Source: Bubalus kerabau (Eukaryota > Chordata > Mammalia > Artiodactyla > Bovidae). From it: DNA of 64,000 nucleotides. The DNA lies in contig NC_073637.1 of NCBI RefSeq assembly GCF_029407905.1, positions 52,948,501 to 53,012,500 of the forward strand, written 5' to 3'. The notes under the pieces are model-generated. The model searched no databases. It was not told where the DNA came from and worked only from the letters and a program-made list of their open reading frames with translations. A program made the position numbers and the translations under genes. This document shows, piece after piece, positions 1 to 10,317 of this stretch. How positions within the stretch are numbered: the stretch's first letter is position 1; each line of letters begins with the position of its first letter.

Positions 1-540
1 ATTAAAAGATGCTTACTCCTTTGAAGGAAAGTTATGACCAACCTAGATAGCATATTCAAAAGCAGAGACATTACTTTGCCAACAAAGGTCCATCTAGTCA
101 AGACTATGGTTCTTCCAGTGCTCATGTATGGATGTGAGAGTTGGACTGTGAAGAAAGCTGTGCGCCAAAGAATTGATGCTTTTGAACCGTGGTGTTGGAG
201 AAGAATCTTGAGAGTCCCTTAGACTGCAAGGAGATCCAACCGGTCCATTCTGAAGGAGATCAGCCCTGGGATTTCTTTGGAAGGAATGATGCTAAAGCTG
301 AAACTCCAGTACTTTGGCCACCTCATGCGAAGAGTTGACTTATTGGAAAAGGCTCTGATGCTGGGAGGGATTGGGGGCAGGAGGAGAAGGGGACAACAGA
401 GGATGAGATGGCTGGATGGCATCACTGACTCAATGGATGTGAGTCTGAGTGAACTCCGGGAGTTGGTGATGGACAGGGAGGCCTGGTGTGCTGCGATTCA
501 TGGGGTCGCAAAGAGTCGGACACGACTGAGCCACTGAACT
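1..540 (+). mobile_element. BovB LINE (RTE clade), 3' end, entering from left edge
   Basis: This is the last ~540 bp of a BovB element whose 5' part lies outside the window. It encodes the C-terminus of the BovB ORF2 protein and ends in the typical BovB tail, where the sense strand reads gactgagccactgaac and then a short ACTGAA-type tail. It belongs to the group of copies in this window that read GISLEGMMLKLK near the C-terminus. Identification rests on high similarity to the eleven other BovB copies here and on knowledge of the family. Confidence 0.93.
34..537 (+). pseudogene. BovB ORF2 C-terminal remnant with one nonsense codon
   Basis: One reading frame runs from the motif MTNLDSIFKSRDITLP to the end of the protein at AKSRTRLSH, interrupted only by a TAG at 220-222 where other copies read TGG (the W of RVPWTARRSN). 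The region lies after the reverse transcriptase catalytic domain and contains the conserved block MYGCESWTVKKA and a Cys/Trp/Arg-rich segment. The start codon at 34 is only an internal methionine; the true ORF2 start is outside the window. It is a dead fragment, not a gene. Confidence 0.85.
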
Positions 541-819
541 AAACTGAAATCTATCCTAAAAATAATGTGAATATCCCTTGAGAGGCTGTGTATTAGAGTA
601 TATGAAATCGTTGTTAGGCTGGAAACCACTAGAAGCATAAATTCTTATTCTGATATAATAGAGTAAAAACATAAACCCCAAGGGTATAGTCCAAAGTATC
701 TTGAGGAATGTAATTAACCAAAACCCCAATGAAAATATAGAGCATAACTATTATCTTACCCTCGTGCCATCTATTGTCCTCCACTAGCCTCCCCAAAGAA
801 GTTCTGGAATATCATTAAC
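541..819. other. AT-rich DNA, nothing recognised
   Basis: No reading frame, repeat family or structured element that I can name. It separates the BovB tail from an old L1 tail. Confidence 0.5.
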
Positions 820-1400
820 ATAGAATCATACTGTGTGTACTTTTAGGTCTGGCTTCATTGCTGACTATAATGTTTTGAGAGTCATATCTGTTTTAGCATA
901 TATTACTAGTTATTACCAGTTTGTTCCACCTAATCTTTGAGTAGAATTCCATTGCATAAATTGACAAATTTGTTTACCTGTTCTGTTAATAATGGATATT
1001 TTATTGCTCCCAATACTTTCCTATATTGAATAAAGCTAAAATGAATAATTGTAAAAATGCATCCTGTGGACATACATGTTTTCCATTTCTTTTCTACAAA
1101 TACTTAGGATGGGAACTACTGAATCAAAAGGTAGGTGCATAGTTAACTTTATAACTATTTAACAAATAATTTTGCATAGTGATTTGATGATTAGACACTT
1201 GTATGTCTAATCTTATTTGAAATTTCTACTTGTCCCATCATCTTCTCAAACATTTGGTATTGCTAGTCACTTTATTTTAGAGGTTTTACTGGGTGTATCA
1301 TGATATATAATTAGGGCTTTAAGTTACAATTTTCTGATGAAAACAATGTTGACCATCTTTCCATATGTTTATGAGTGCTAATATAACCTCTTTTTGGAAA
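820..1400 (-). mobile_element. Old L1 (L1M lineage) 3' end, antisense
   Basis: Read on the plus strand, the order of motifs is that of an inverted mammalian L1 3' end: a site resembling 'attccattgcataaattgac', then 'ggacatacatgttttccat', a 'gggaactactgaatcaaaagg' block, and near 1360 'gttgaccatctttccatatg'. Divergence is high, so this is an ancient copy. Limits are approximate because both ends fade into AT-rich sequence. Confidence 0.6.
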
Positions 1401-1524
1401 TATTACAATTATAATCAAGACTTGATAACACTAGTGTAAAGCTAAATAAGTAAAGCAATAACATTGATAGTCCGAAAGAGACTCAAATGTATATGGACAT
1501 ATAATTTTTAACTCTTACAAATGA

Positions 1525-1543
1525 AATATATATATATATATAT
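1525..1543. repeat. (TA)n microsatellite
   Basis: A short uninterrupted alternating AT run of about nine units. Confidence 0.8.
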
Positions 1544-1654
1544 TCCCTCAACTACATAGTATAACATAATCTATATTTTTCTTCCACTTTTATAACTGAG
1601 GAAGAGATTTTTTCAAATAAGTTGTTCATTTTTAATAACAATTTATTTGATTAA

Positions 1655-1838
1655 AAAAGTGTTAGTCACTCAGTCACGTTCAACTCTTTGTGACCCCATG
1701 GACTGTAGTCTGCCAGACTCCTCTGTCCATGGAATCCTCCAGGCAAGAATATTCAATGAGTTGCCATTCTTCTCTCCCAACCCAGGGATCTTCCCAACCC
1801 AGGGGTCAGACCTGCATCTTCCTCATTGCAGGCATATT
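1655..1838 (-). mobile_element. Bov-tA SINE, antisense, head truncated
   Basis: The plus strand reads the reverse of the SINE: 'gtgttagtcactcagtcacg', 'gaccccatggactgtag', 'ccaggcaagaatattc', then the start of the tRNA-derived head ('ttgcaggc') before similarity stops. The 5' half of the tRNA-related head with its A box is missing. No clear target-site duplication was seen. Confidence 0.88.
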
Positions 1839-2014
1839 TTTACCATGTGAATGTAACAATTATTATTCTATTCTCTTATTCACATACATTTATATGTCTT
1901 TCTGATTTTTATTATAAAATTTAATTACTATTTTTGTGAAAAGGGATTTATAAAATTATGCCATAATTTAAAAATTATGGTAGAAACATTAAACAAGAAT
2001 TTACTCTCTTAAAA

Positions 2015-2475
2015 ATTTAGGTGTACAATACAGTATTGTTGGTTGCAAGCACAAAGTTCTACTTCAGATGTCTAGAATATATCTTGCATAATTGAAACTT
2101 TATACAATGGAGGGTTTAGTAGCAATCCTCCATTTTCCCCTTCCCCAAGCTCCTAGAAACCACCATTCTACTCTCTGCTCCTATGAGTTTGACTATTTTA
2201 GGTACTTACAGAAGAGGAATCATGCAGTATGAGTCTCTCTGTGATGAGTTATTTCACTTAGCATTCCATTATTCCACTATATGTATGTGCCACATTTTCT
2301 TTATCCATTCATGTATAGATGAACATTTATATTGGTTCCATATCTTGGCAATTGTGAACAATGCTGCAATGACCATAGTAGCAAATATCTCTTCAAGATT
2401 CTTTGGTTAATAGCCATTCTAGTAAGTATGCTGTGATACCTCATTGTGGTTTAATTTGCATTTCACTGACCATAG
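2015..2475 (-). mobile_element. Old L1 3' end, antisense (main part of a 5'-inverted copy)
   Basis: Plus-strand reading gives a textbook inverted L1 tail: 'gtgtacaatacagtattg', 'accaccattctactctctg', 'atttcacttagcatt', 'cacattttctttatccatt', 'tgctgcaatgacc', then 'tagccattctagtaagtatg' and 'cattgtggtttaatttgca'. It stops near 2475, where sequence of the opposite orientation soon begins (2508). Moderately diverged. Confidence 0.75.
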
Positions 2476-2507
2476 AAGAAAAAAAGCTATTAACTTGTCT
2501 TCACCAT

Positions 2508-2642
2508 AATTAAAAATTGCTTTCTTTCAAAAGATATTGATAAGAAATAAACAAGCAAACAACAGACTGGGAAAAATATATTTCCAGCATATATCTAACA
2601 AAGGACTCATATCTCAGTTACATAAAGAAATTCAACAAATTG
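2508..2642 (+). mobile_element. L1 ORF2 fragment in sense orientation, inverted head of the copy at 2015
   Basis: The blocks 'tttcaaaagatattgataag', 'acagactgggaaaaatat' and 'taacaaaggactcatatctc' match the L1 ORF2 region that lies only slightly upstream of where the neighbouring antisense copy stops. Opposite orientation with adjacent element coordinates is the layout expected of a twin-primed L1 insertion. Confidence 0.62.
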
Positions 2643-3249
2643 GTTTATGTATACAGGTCTAATAATCATAAGAACCTTTAAGCACTACAAAAAATGAGGT
2701 ATTAACAGAGTTCACATGGAACATTGAATCCCATGCATCTTATTCTCTCTCAGAGGCCCTTTAGGTCTCTATGTAATACCTCTGTGGCTGAAAACAAATG
2801 CTCAGATGTTGACATTTAAAGTAGAATTATAAATAAAAGAACAATGTTTTTACTTGATGTTTTTTCTCCCTTAGGAAATCTTTTTGGGAAATCTCACTGT
2901 CAGAAAAAAAGTTCTGCCTACATCTAAGGATGTTCTCTAGCTACCATAAGAATTTACATTGTCCAAACTTTCACCAAAAGCAACAGTTTACCCCTGTCAC
3001 TGGCTGATATGTGGGCTAACAATGAGAAGTTTAGTGATTTGTTCAAGGCTCCTTTTGAATTGCTATGGATGTAGGACTATTCCAGTTTTCTGACCAAGTC
3101 TAACAAACCTCTACTTATTTCCCTTCTACATCAAGATGATAACATAAATATTTCAGGATCTCAGATCTCAATGAATATTTTTATCAACTCTCAATAAGCA
3201 GTTTTTTTCTTCTGCCTGATAGTAGGACAGTCTAGTGAAAGTGAAACAC
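2643..3249. other. Unassigned AT-rich DNA
   Basis: No recognisable repeat family or coding potential. Confidence 0.5.
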
Positions 3250-3261
3250 ACAGACACACAT

Positions 3262-3540
3262 GCTATGCTATGCTATGCTAAGTCACTTCAGTCGTGTCCG
3301 ACTCTGTGTGACCCCATAGTCAGCAGCCCACCAGGCTCCCCCGTCCCTGGGATTCTCCAGGCAAGAACACTGGAGTGGGTTGCCATTTCCTTCTCCAATG
3401 CATGAAAGGGAAAAGTGAAAGTGAAGTCGCTGAGTCTTGTCTGACTCTTAGCGACCCCATGGACTGCAGCCTACCAGGCTCCTCCATCCATGGGATTTTC
3501 CAGGCAAGAGTACTGGAGTGGGGTGCCATTGCCTTCTCCG
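3262..3540 (-). mobile_element. BovA2 dimeric SINE with perfect target-site duplication
   Basis: Two BovA units lie in tandem: on the plus strand each has a GTCGTGTCCGACTC-like block, a GACCCCAT block and a CCAGGCAAGA block, and they are joined by the typical 'gaaagggaaaagtgaaagtg' linker. The 3' tail is at the left as repeated TGCTA. The 12-bp duplication acagacacacat occurs at 3250-3261 and 3541-3552 without mismatch, fixing both ends of a fairly recent insertion. Confidence 0.95.
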
Positions 3541-3552
3541 ACAGACACACAT

Positions 3553-5815
3553 ACCCCCACACAAAATGAAGCTAATCTTACTACAGTGGCAGAGTAACAC
3601 ATCATTTCTGATGAAAACATAATGGCTACAGGTGTTCACAATTTCCACCATGACTTATCTCATTCAGGTTTTTTTATCCAATAAGCATTTCTAGCATGGA
3701 GGGGACAGTAGTTTATCTACCAGTTTTTTGCGGGCCCTGGTTCTTAAACACTTTTGTATCATTACTACAATGCCTTGCTCATTAAATACTGCCTGAAATA
3801 ATTTCATTGTCTTAATTTACCATTCTTCTCACAAGTAGTACATTTCAATTAAAAGTCTCTGCAGCTTTGTCTTTTTGTTCCACCATACAATTGTACTCCA
3901 AATTGAATTAATTAATTTTTGTGGGTTTATCTGTAGCCTAGCACTATATCAATGTTTGCTAAAAAAGTATATCCTTAAAACATGAAAATTCATTTATAAA
4001 CAACTTTGAAGCATAAGTAATTCATAAGTTGGAAGCTTATGAAAAAATAAAATATAATATAGTTACTCTAAGAAGTCAATTGATATCACCATATCATATT
4101 ATGCTCCTCTGTTAACTTCAGTGTGAATGTGCGTGTTTGTATGTGTTTGGTCCATCCTCCCATCCTCCTACATGCTTAAATAATAATGCAAATTTAAATG
4201 TATAGACTTAGTGATGTGTTCCTTGATATTTAAAAACCATGCTATACTTATATAAAGAAAATACCTAAAGATGGTATGCAGTCTATGGGTTCTCTATTAT
4301 TAATTGGTACATCACTTATTTCAATGTTCCTTTTAGAGCATTTCAACTATTCATTAAGTAATATATTTTAGGAAAATTCTAAGTATCTACGTATTCTATT
4401 TTAAAAGAAGCATCACATTGAATTTTTAGAAAGCAATTATTTGATTAGTAATATTAAGTTCTATACTTTCCAATATACATAAATAATAAACTAAGTATAT
4501 GGCATCCTGTAATAAACCAAAAAGGAAATTAATCAGCCTTTTTATTTAATATGAACAAAGAGGGAACAAAGAAGGGGAACAAAGCATATTCATTAAGGAA
4601 ACAAATAGGGGAGGATTAGCAATTTTCAAATCTCTTCATTGTTCCTGACTCTGTCAGTAGTTTCAAATAATCAGGGCATCATGGAACTTAGGTATCAACT
4701 CATCTCACACCATCATTTTGTAAATCTTTGAATCTCAGAAAGGTGCCAATTCTCTAATCAAATATAATCTAATAAAGGATATATCTTAGATTATATTTTG
4801 ATACTATGGTTGTTTAAAATTCTAATTAGTGTATTGAAGTAATTATTAAATAGGATCTTGTAGACTATTTATTCCCTACACAGTTTAGAAGAATCACAAG
4901 CATTTCTCACCTTTGCAAATTGCATTTAAGGAAAAAAGTACAAACGGTATGTTTTTTCCCATGATAAACTATAAAACCCATTAAGTAATCCTGATATTTA
5001 AGTGGTTCTTTGGAAAAATGAATATTAGTTATCTAAATAGAGTATATCAGGAATAACATTAAATGTTTTACAGTTTAAATTCTGTTAACTTACAAATAGT
5101 AATTTTTATCAAGTCATATATGACAAGAATTCATTTTAGAAGTTAGTAAGGCACATTTATATCTCTTAAATGAAAAGAAGATGGACTTATAAAATGTTAG
5201 AGAATCCTATAGCTCTTGGAGGGTATATTCAAGAGCATCTTCAGTCAGTAAAGAAAACCCTAGATCCAGCACTGAATCATGTAAATTATAGGTATTTTAG
5301 GAACTCAGTTGAAGAGGGATTATATAACTTCCCTCTGAGCTTTGAAAATCTTGTTGTCAGGATTTTCTTCTTCCTATCTAACCTACATCACTTATGCTTC
5401 AGTTAAGTGCATTACTTTTTTTTTTTTTTTTCTTTCTCAGTATAAATTGAGAACTGCTGAGATAGAGCTGATTTAGAGACTGAAACAAGTTGAATTGTTT
5501 CCCAGATTACTATCTCTAAGAAGAGAACATTCTAAAAACAGAGCAGTCTGGGTAACTTAAATACAGTTAAATATGGTGAATTACCAAAAAAAAATATATT
5601 TCCCTGAAATGATTTGTAAAAGTCTTGAGAAGTAGTGGAATTTGTGGTAAACTTACTTTTACTTGGTTTCATATTGCCAATGCCTTAGGTAAACATAGGT
5701 AAATGCTCTCTTTAAAAACAACAAAAACAGAAAAATGAATCAGCATATATTCAGAAATTTCAGAATATGTAGAACTGTACTATATAGAGAGTTCTACATA
5801 CTTTGAATTTTTTAT
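3553..5815. other. Unassigned AT-rich DNA
   Basis: More than 2 kb without a recognisable element. A 78-codon frame at 5170-5406 has no motif or family resemblance and no coding context, so I do not call it a gene. A T homopolymer of about 17 lies near 5414-5430. Confidence 0.5.
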
Positions 5816-5819
5816 TCTT

Positions 5820-5972
5820 AAAATAATATAATGTACAACATGGGGAATATGGCCAATATTTTATAAGTGTAAATGGAGTACAACCTTTAAAAATTATGGT
5901 ACACTGTATTATATACCCATAACTTGTATATCAATAATATTGTAAATAAGCTATACTTCAATAAAAATGTAT
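5820..5972 (+). mobile_element. L1 3' terminus, sense
   Basis: The blocks 'aatgtacaacatggggaata', 'aaatggagtacaacctttaa' and the terminal 'ctatacttcaataaaaatg' are the recognisable 3' end of an artiodactyl L1, including its AATAAA polyadenylation signal. Only about 150 bp are present, so the copy is strongly 5' truncated. Confidence 0.72.
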
Positions 5973-6012
5973 TTCAAATTTCTTTGATTTATCTGAAGTT
6001 ATTCTTAAATGA

Positions 6013-6196
6013 GGACTTCCCTGGAGACTCAGTGGTAAAGAATGTGCCTGCAATAGGAGAAGTGTGTTCAATCCCTGGAAAGATCTCCTGGAGAAGGGAA
6101 TGGCAACCCAAGAAATCCCATGGACAGAGGAGCCTGAGAGATGACACCCAAAAGAGTCGGACAACACTTAGCAACTAAACCACTGCCACCACCACC
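6013..6196 (+). mobile_element. Bov-tA SINE, internally deleted
   Basis: It starts with the tRNA-derived head ('gacttccctgg', 'cagtggtaaagaatgtgcct') and continues into the BovA body with deletions between the 'ggcaaccca' and 'cccatggacagaggagcc' blocks and again after it. It ends in a CCA-rich tail. An imperfect duplication, attcttaaatga at 6001-6012 and attcttgagtga at 6197-6208, brackets it. Confidence 0.88.
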
Positions 6197-6226
6197 ATTC
6201 TTGAGTGAATATTATGGTTCCTATTA

Positions 6227-6446
6227 TGGGCTGCCAACGTGGCGGTAGTGGTAAAGAACCCACCTGCCAATGCATGAGATATGAGACCCAGGTTCGATTC
6301 TTGGGTCAGGAAGATCCCTTGGAGGAGGGCATGGCCATCCACTCCAGTATTCGTGCCTGGAGAATCCCATGGACAGAGGAGCCTAGTGGGCTACAGCCCA
6401 TAGGGTCCCAAAGTCTGACACAACTGAGGCAACTTAGCATGCACAC
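6227..6446 (+). mobile_element. Bov-tA SINE with 13-bp target-site duplication
   Basis: Full-length Bov-tA: tRNA head with B-box-like ggttcgattc, then the BovA body through 'ctgacacaactgaggcaac'. The duplication atggttcctatta is perfect at 6214-6226 and 6447-6459. It lies only 30 bp after another Bov-tA in the same orientation, but the separate duplications show two independent insertions. Confidence 0.94.
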
Positions 6447-6459
6447 ATGGTTCCTATTA

Positions 6460-6892
6460 ATACTTAAGTTGGTGAAACTTCATCACCACGTGATTATAAA
6501 AACTTAGAGAAGATGGCAGAAACACAGCTTGAGATGAAAACTTGTGTGCCAAATTCTTAGGTGTTTTTCAAACCAAGTTCACATACCTGACATTATTAAC
6601 AAAGCATGGTTTGATCAGTAGCTCTATGCCTATGATTTTCTATCCTTTCAAGGTTAGAGAAGCTGTGAGAAATTCTTGTCTTTGGAAGAAATCCAACCAG
6701 AGATCCATCTTTGAGAGAAATGAGACTTTATATTCTGCATAAATCTAGAGATTCCTGTAGTACCTGCAGTTGAGCTGAATTTACGAACAACCACAGAGAA
6801 AAATTATCCAGGTCACACCAAACTTGGAAAACTTTATTCATTAAAGAGAGAGAGAGAAAAAAAAAAAAAGAACTTAGGGAAAAGTAACTTTG
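6460..6892. other. Unassigned DNA with a GA/A-rich run
   Basis: No recognised element. A short (GA)n run followed by an A homopolymer lies near 6844-6870. Confidence 0.5.
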
Positions 6893-7190
6893 TTGTTGGT
6901 CAGTCACTAAGTTGGGTCTGACTCTTTGCAACCCTCTGGACTGACCAAGCTTCCCTGCCCTTCACCATCTCCCAGAGTTCGCTCAAACTCATGTACATTG
7001 AGTCAATCATGCCATCCAACCATCTCATCCTCTGCCTCCCCCTTCTACTCCTGCCTTCAATCTTTCCCAGAATCAGGATCTTCTCCAATGGGTTGGCTCT
7101 TCATAACAGGTGGCCAAAGTATTAGAGCTTCAGCTTCAGCATAAGTCCTTCCAATGAATATTCAGAAGGACTGATGCTGAAGCTGAAACT
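6893..7190 (-). mobile_element. BovB 3' fragment, antisense, with a small inverted terminal piece
   Basis: Positions 6893-7165 are the reversed 3' end of BovB, encoding on the minus strand the C-terminal RMRWLDGMIDSM-type block. At 7166 the sequence switches orientation: 7166-7190 is a sense copy of the 25 bp already present in reverse at 7126-7150 (23 of 25 pair), with a 15-bp spacer. The element therefore ends in a hairpin. Confidence 0.87.
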
Positions 7191-7211
7191 TCATTTTATC
7201 AGAACATTTTA

Positions 7212-7307
7212 TTTTATTTTATTTTTTTAATTTTATTTTATTTTTAAACTTTACATAATTGTATTAGTTTTGCCAACACATGTATACCTGTGGCGGATTC
7301 ATTTTGA
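7212..7307 (-). mobile_element. Very short young L1 insertion with inverted head
   Basis: The left part (7212 to about 7275) is the antisense 3' tip of the ruminant L1 that also appears at 33.0, 42.8 and 54.0 kb, starting with its T/TTTTA-rich tail and reading to 'gtattagttttgcca'. The right part (about 7276-7307) is the adjoining upstream L1 sequence in the opposite orientation ('gtatacctgtggcggattca'). A perfect 15-bp duplication, tatcagaacatttta, lies at 7197-7211 and 7308-7322. This is a complete event under 100 bp long. Confidence 0.85.
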
Positions 7308-7322
7308 TATCAGAACATTTTA

Positions 7323-8035
7323 AAATGGAACATTTTATCCATTAAAAACAAGCAAACAAACAGAACTTCAACAGAAAGGGAAAAATAATTTAAGAGATTA
7401 TAATTCAGACAACCTGGGTTAATCAAGGTGCTGACAGTCCAAATCTGTTGTACTTGAAATGACTTTGCAAGTTCAGTGTTGAAAAATAAAGAAAAATAAA
7501 CTTTTTTTTTTTTTTTTTGGCTTCTATCACTGCCCTACTTGAAATTGTAAGACTTGAGATTTTTCTCTGCATTTTTTTTTTCATTTTCGCCCTTTTCCAG
7601 GTACCACATAAGTATTTTATGTAATCTAAATAGTATATGTTCAACTTCTCTTGCAGACAATTCTGTTGCACTTTAAAATAATCCATGTGAAGAGAGAGAG
7701 AAAAAAAAATTTGCACAGAAATATCTCATATCCAGATAAGAAATTACCACAATACAGAAATGTTCCAAATCCTATAAAGGGGGAGAAAAAAACAACTAAA
7801 AATGCTTAAACTCAGAAATATTTTAAAACTTATACAAAATCTATAACTGAGATTAAGTTTTCTAAAATATGAATTATATCCAAGTTACTAATTAAAGATC
7901 CAGGTTTCTGAGCATCAGCCTCAACTTCCTAAATCAAAATCTCCACAAAGGTATGTCTTGGAAGTTTGCATTTTAACATTTCCTATGAGATTACTCCAAC
8001 CACTAAAATTTGACAAGTATAATCCTACAGAGTTT
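7323..8035. other. Unassigned AT-rich DNA
   Basis: Contains a T homopolymer of about 17 near 7502 and a short GA run near 7690. No reading frame of interest. Confidence 0.5.
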
Positions 8036-8037
8036 GG

Positions 8038-8250
8038 GAATTCCCCGGTGGCACTAGTGGTAAAGATTCTGCCTGCCAGTGCCAGGGACACAAGAGACAT
8101 GGGTTTGATCCTTGAGTCAAGAAGATTCCCTGGAGGAGGAAATGGCAACCCACTCAAGTATTCCTGCCTGGAGAATCCCATGGACAGAGGAACCTTACGG
8201 GTTACATACAGTACATGGAGTGGCAAAGAATCGGACATGGCTGAGCAAAC
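8038..8250 (+). mobile_element. Bov-tA SINE
   Basis: tRNA-derived head ('gaattccccggtggcac', 'gtggtaaagattctgcctgc') followed by a BovA body ending near 'gaatcggacatggctgagc'. A diverged duplication, cctacagagttt just upstream and cctgtagagttt just downstream, brackets it. Confidence 0.9.
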
Positions 8251-8351
8251 ACATACACCTGTAGAGTTTCATAGATATGAAAACAAAGTAAGACCTCTTT
8301 CAACAAGAGAAACTTTCACGATGCCAGGGTCTAAGTCCCTTTAGACTGATT

Positions 8352-8623
8352 GCTGCTGCTGCTAAGTCGCTTCAGTCATGTCTGACTCTGTGCGACCCCA
8401 TAGATGGCAGCCCACCAGGCTCCGCCGTCCCTTGGATTCTCCAGGCAAGAACACTGGAGTGGGTTGCCATTTCCTTCTCCAGTGCATGAAAGTGAAAAGT
8501 GAAAGTGAGTCGCTCAGTCGTGTCCGACTCTTCACAACCCCATGGACTGCAGCCTACCAGGCTCCTCCATCCATGGGATTTTCCAGGCAAGAGTACTGGA
8601 GTGGGTTGCCATTGCCTTCTACA
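8352..8623 (-). mobile_element. BovA2 dimeric SINE
   Basis: Plus strand begins with (GCT)n, the reversed AGC tail, followed by two BovA monomers joined by the 'gaaagtgaaaagtgaaagtg' linker. The flanks ttagactgatt (8341-8351) and ttagaccaatt (8624-8634) form a slightly decayed target-site duplication. Confidence 0.95.
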
Positions 8624-8744
8624 TTAGACCAATTAGCTTGGTTGAAACAGAAGATCCCTTCATCTGGCCAGAAAGCCATCTCAATAAAGCTGGTGTTGGT
8701 TATAAAAGCAAGATCAAGCAAATAACAGTAAAAGCAATCACCCC

Positions 8745-8845
8745 ACTGCTGAAGTCTCCTTGAGGACAGAGACTATGTTGTTCACAGTTCTGTTCTTGGC
8801 ATAGAGTAGGCACATGAATATTTTTCAAAAGAATGGGTGAAGATG
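8745..8845 (+). mobile_element. L2 LINE 3' tip
   Basis: The motif order 'tctccttgaggacagagact', 'ttgttcacagttctgttc', 'ggcatagagtaggcac' is that of the conserved L2 3' terminus (stop region, then the 'cacatagtaggcgctcaataaa' block). It is an ancient mammalian repeat, short and diverged. Confidence 0.65.
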
Positions 8846-9271
8846 ATCAGAAAGTTTGCCCTAACAGTCAAAGGGCAATCAATTGCCTTATTGAAAGCAG
8901 AGCAGTTTAATTCAGAATGAATAACTGGCCACAATACCTTGAATAATCCAGCTCCTCAGTACCTTGAAGGCAATGATGTGTGGTGGAAACTAATGGAAAA
9001 TTACCAGCCAAGAGTGAAAGCAAGCTGTGTTCTTAACCTTCTCTGTGCTTTTCCTTTTTACTATGCAACTGACATATAATTATCGTTTTCAACACTGCTG
9101 CTTATGGTATTCTTTGTGAGCAAGGTATTGACATACTATAATTCTTTCTGCATCTTTCTATTGTGTTTTTTCCATTTAAACTTTCAGTAATTTTTAAATG
9201 AAACATTATTTTATTGCAAAAATGGTACAGAGATACTGAAAATGATGAGAAAGTTTAAATGCTAACAGTAT
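8846..9271. other. Unassigned AT-rich DNA
   Basis: No recognised element between the L2 tip and the target site of the next BovB. Confidence 0.5.
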
Positions 9272-9280
9272 ATCTTAATG

Positions 9281-10308
9281 ACAACATCCAATGGATCATA
9301 GAAAAAGCAAGAGAATTCCAGGAAAACATCTACTTCTGCTTAATTGACTACACTAAAGCCTTTGACTCTGTGGATCTCAATAAACTGTGAAAAAGTCTTA
9401 AAGAGATGCGAATATAAGACCACGTAACCTGCCTCCTGAGAAATCTGTTTGCAGGTCAAGAAGCAACAGCTAGAACCAGACATGGAACAAAGGACTGGTT
9501 CCAAAATGAGAAAGGAGTTCAGTGCAGTTCAAATTGCTCAGTAATGTCCGGTTCTTTGCAATCCCATGGACAACAGCATACCAGGCTTCCCTGTCCATCA
9601 CCAACTCCAGGAGTGAAAAGTTGGCTTAAAACTCAACACTCAGAAAACTAAGATCATGGCATCTAGTCCCATCTCTTCATGGCAAATAGATGGGGAAGCA
9701 ATGGAAAGAGTGACAGACTTAATTTTGGGGGGCTCCAAAATCACTGCAGATGGTGATTGCAGCCATGAAATTAAAAGATGCTTGCTCCTTGAAAGAAAAG
9801 CTATGACCAACCTAGACTGCATATTGAAAAGCAGAGACATTACTTTGCCAACAAAGGTCCATCTAGTCAAAGCTATAGTTTTTCCAGTAGTAGGTATGGA
9901 TGTGAGAGTTGGACCATAAAGAAAGCTGAACACTGAAGAATTGATGCTTTTGAACTGTGATGTTGGAGGACTCCTGAGAATCCCTTGAACTGAAAGGAGA
10001 TCCAACCAGTCCATCCTAAAGGAAATCAGTCCTGAATATTCATTGGTAGGATTTATGCTGAAGCTGAAACTCCAATACTTTGGCTGCCTGAAGGGAAGAA
10101 CTGGCTAATTGGAGAAGACCCTGATGCTGGGAAAGATTGAAGGCAGGAGGAGAAGGGGATGACAGGATGAGATGGTTGGACGACATCACCGACTCAATGG
10201 ACATGAGTTTGAGCAAGCCCTGGGAGATCGTGAAGGACAGGGAAGCTTGGTGTGCTGCAGTCCATGGGGTCACAAAGTTGGACACAATTGAGTGACCAAA
10301 CTGAACTG
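9281..10308 (+). mobile_element. BovB LINE, 5' truncated, internally rearranged
   Basis: The copy starts in the ORF2 reverse transcriptase (NIRWIIEKAREFQ region) and runs to the 3' tail. A 9-bp duplication atcttaatg lies at 9272-9280 and 10309-10317. Within it, roughly 190 bp including the YADD catalytic box are absent; in their place 9516-9610 holds an antisense copy of a BovB 3' tip. The remaining frame is broken by many stops. The C-terminal motif reads as the PEYS type shared with the copies at 32.5 and 63.7 kb. Confidence 0.9.
9516..9610 (-). mobile_element. Antisense BovB 3' tip inside the BovB at 9281
   Basis: Plus-strand blocks 'gcagttcaaattgctcag', 'caatcccatggacaacagc' and 'ccctgtccatcaccaactcc' are the reversed last ~95 bp of BovB. 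The surrounding host BovB resumes at 'gtgaaaagttggctt'. No separate duplication is seen, so a template switch or inversion with deletion is as plausible as a nested insertion. Confidence 0.82.
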
Positions 10309-10317
10309 ATCTTAATG

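Noticed and set aside
3262..3540. Short repeated units as a CRISPR array or tandem gene cluster
   Set aside because: The two units are the BovA monomers of a SINE; the window is mammalian and has no array or cas-like gene.
5170..5406. 78-codon frame as a small host gene
   Set aside because: No motif, no signal peptide, no splice or promoter context, AT-rich composition as in the flanks; length is within chance expectation.
8372..8590. Frames with repeated MPGKSHGWRSLVGCSPWG-type peptides as a protein family
   Set aside because: They recur wherever BovA2 or Bov-tA occurs and are translations of SINE sequence.
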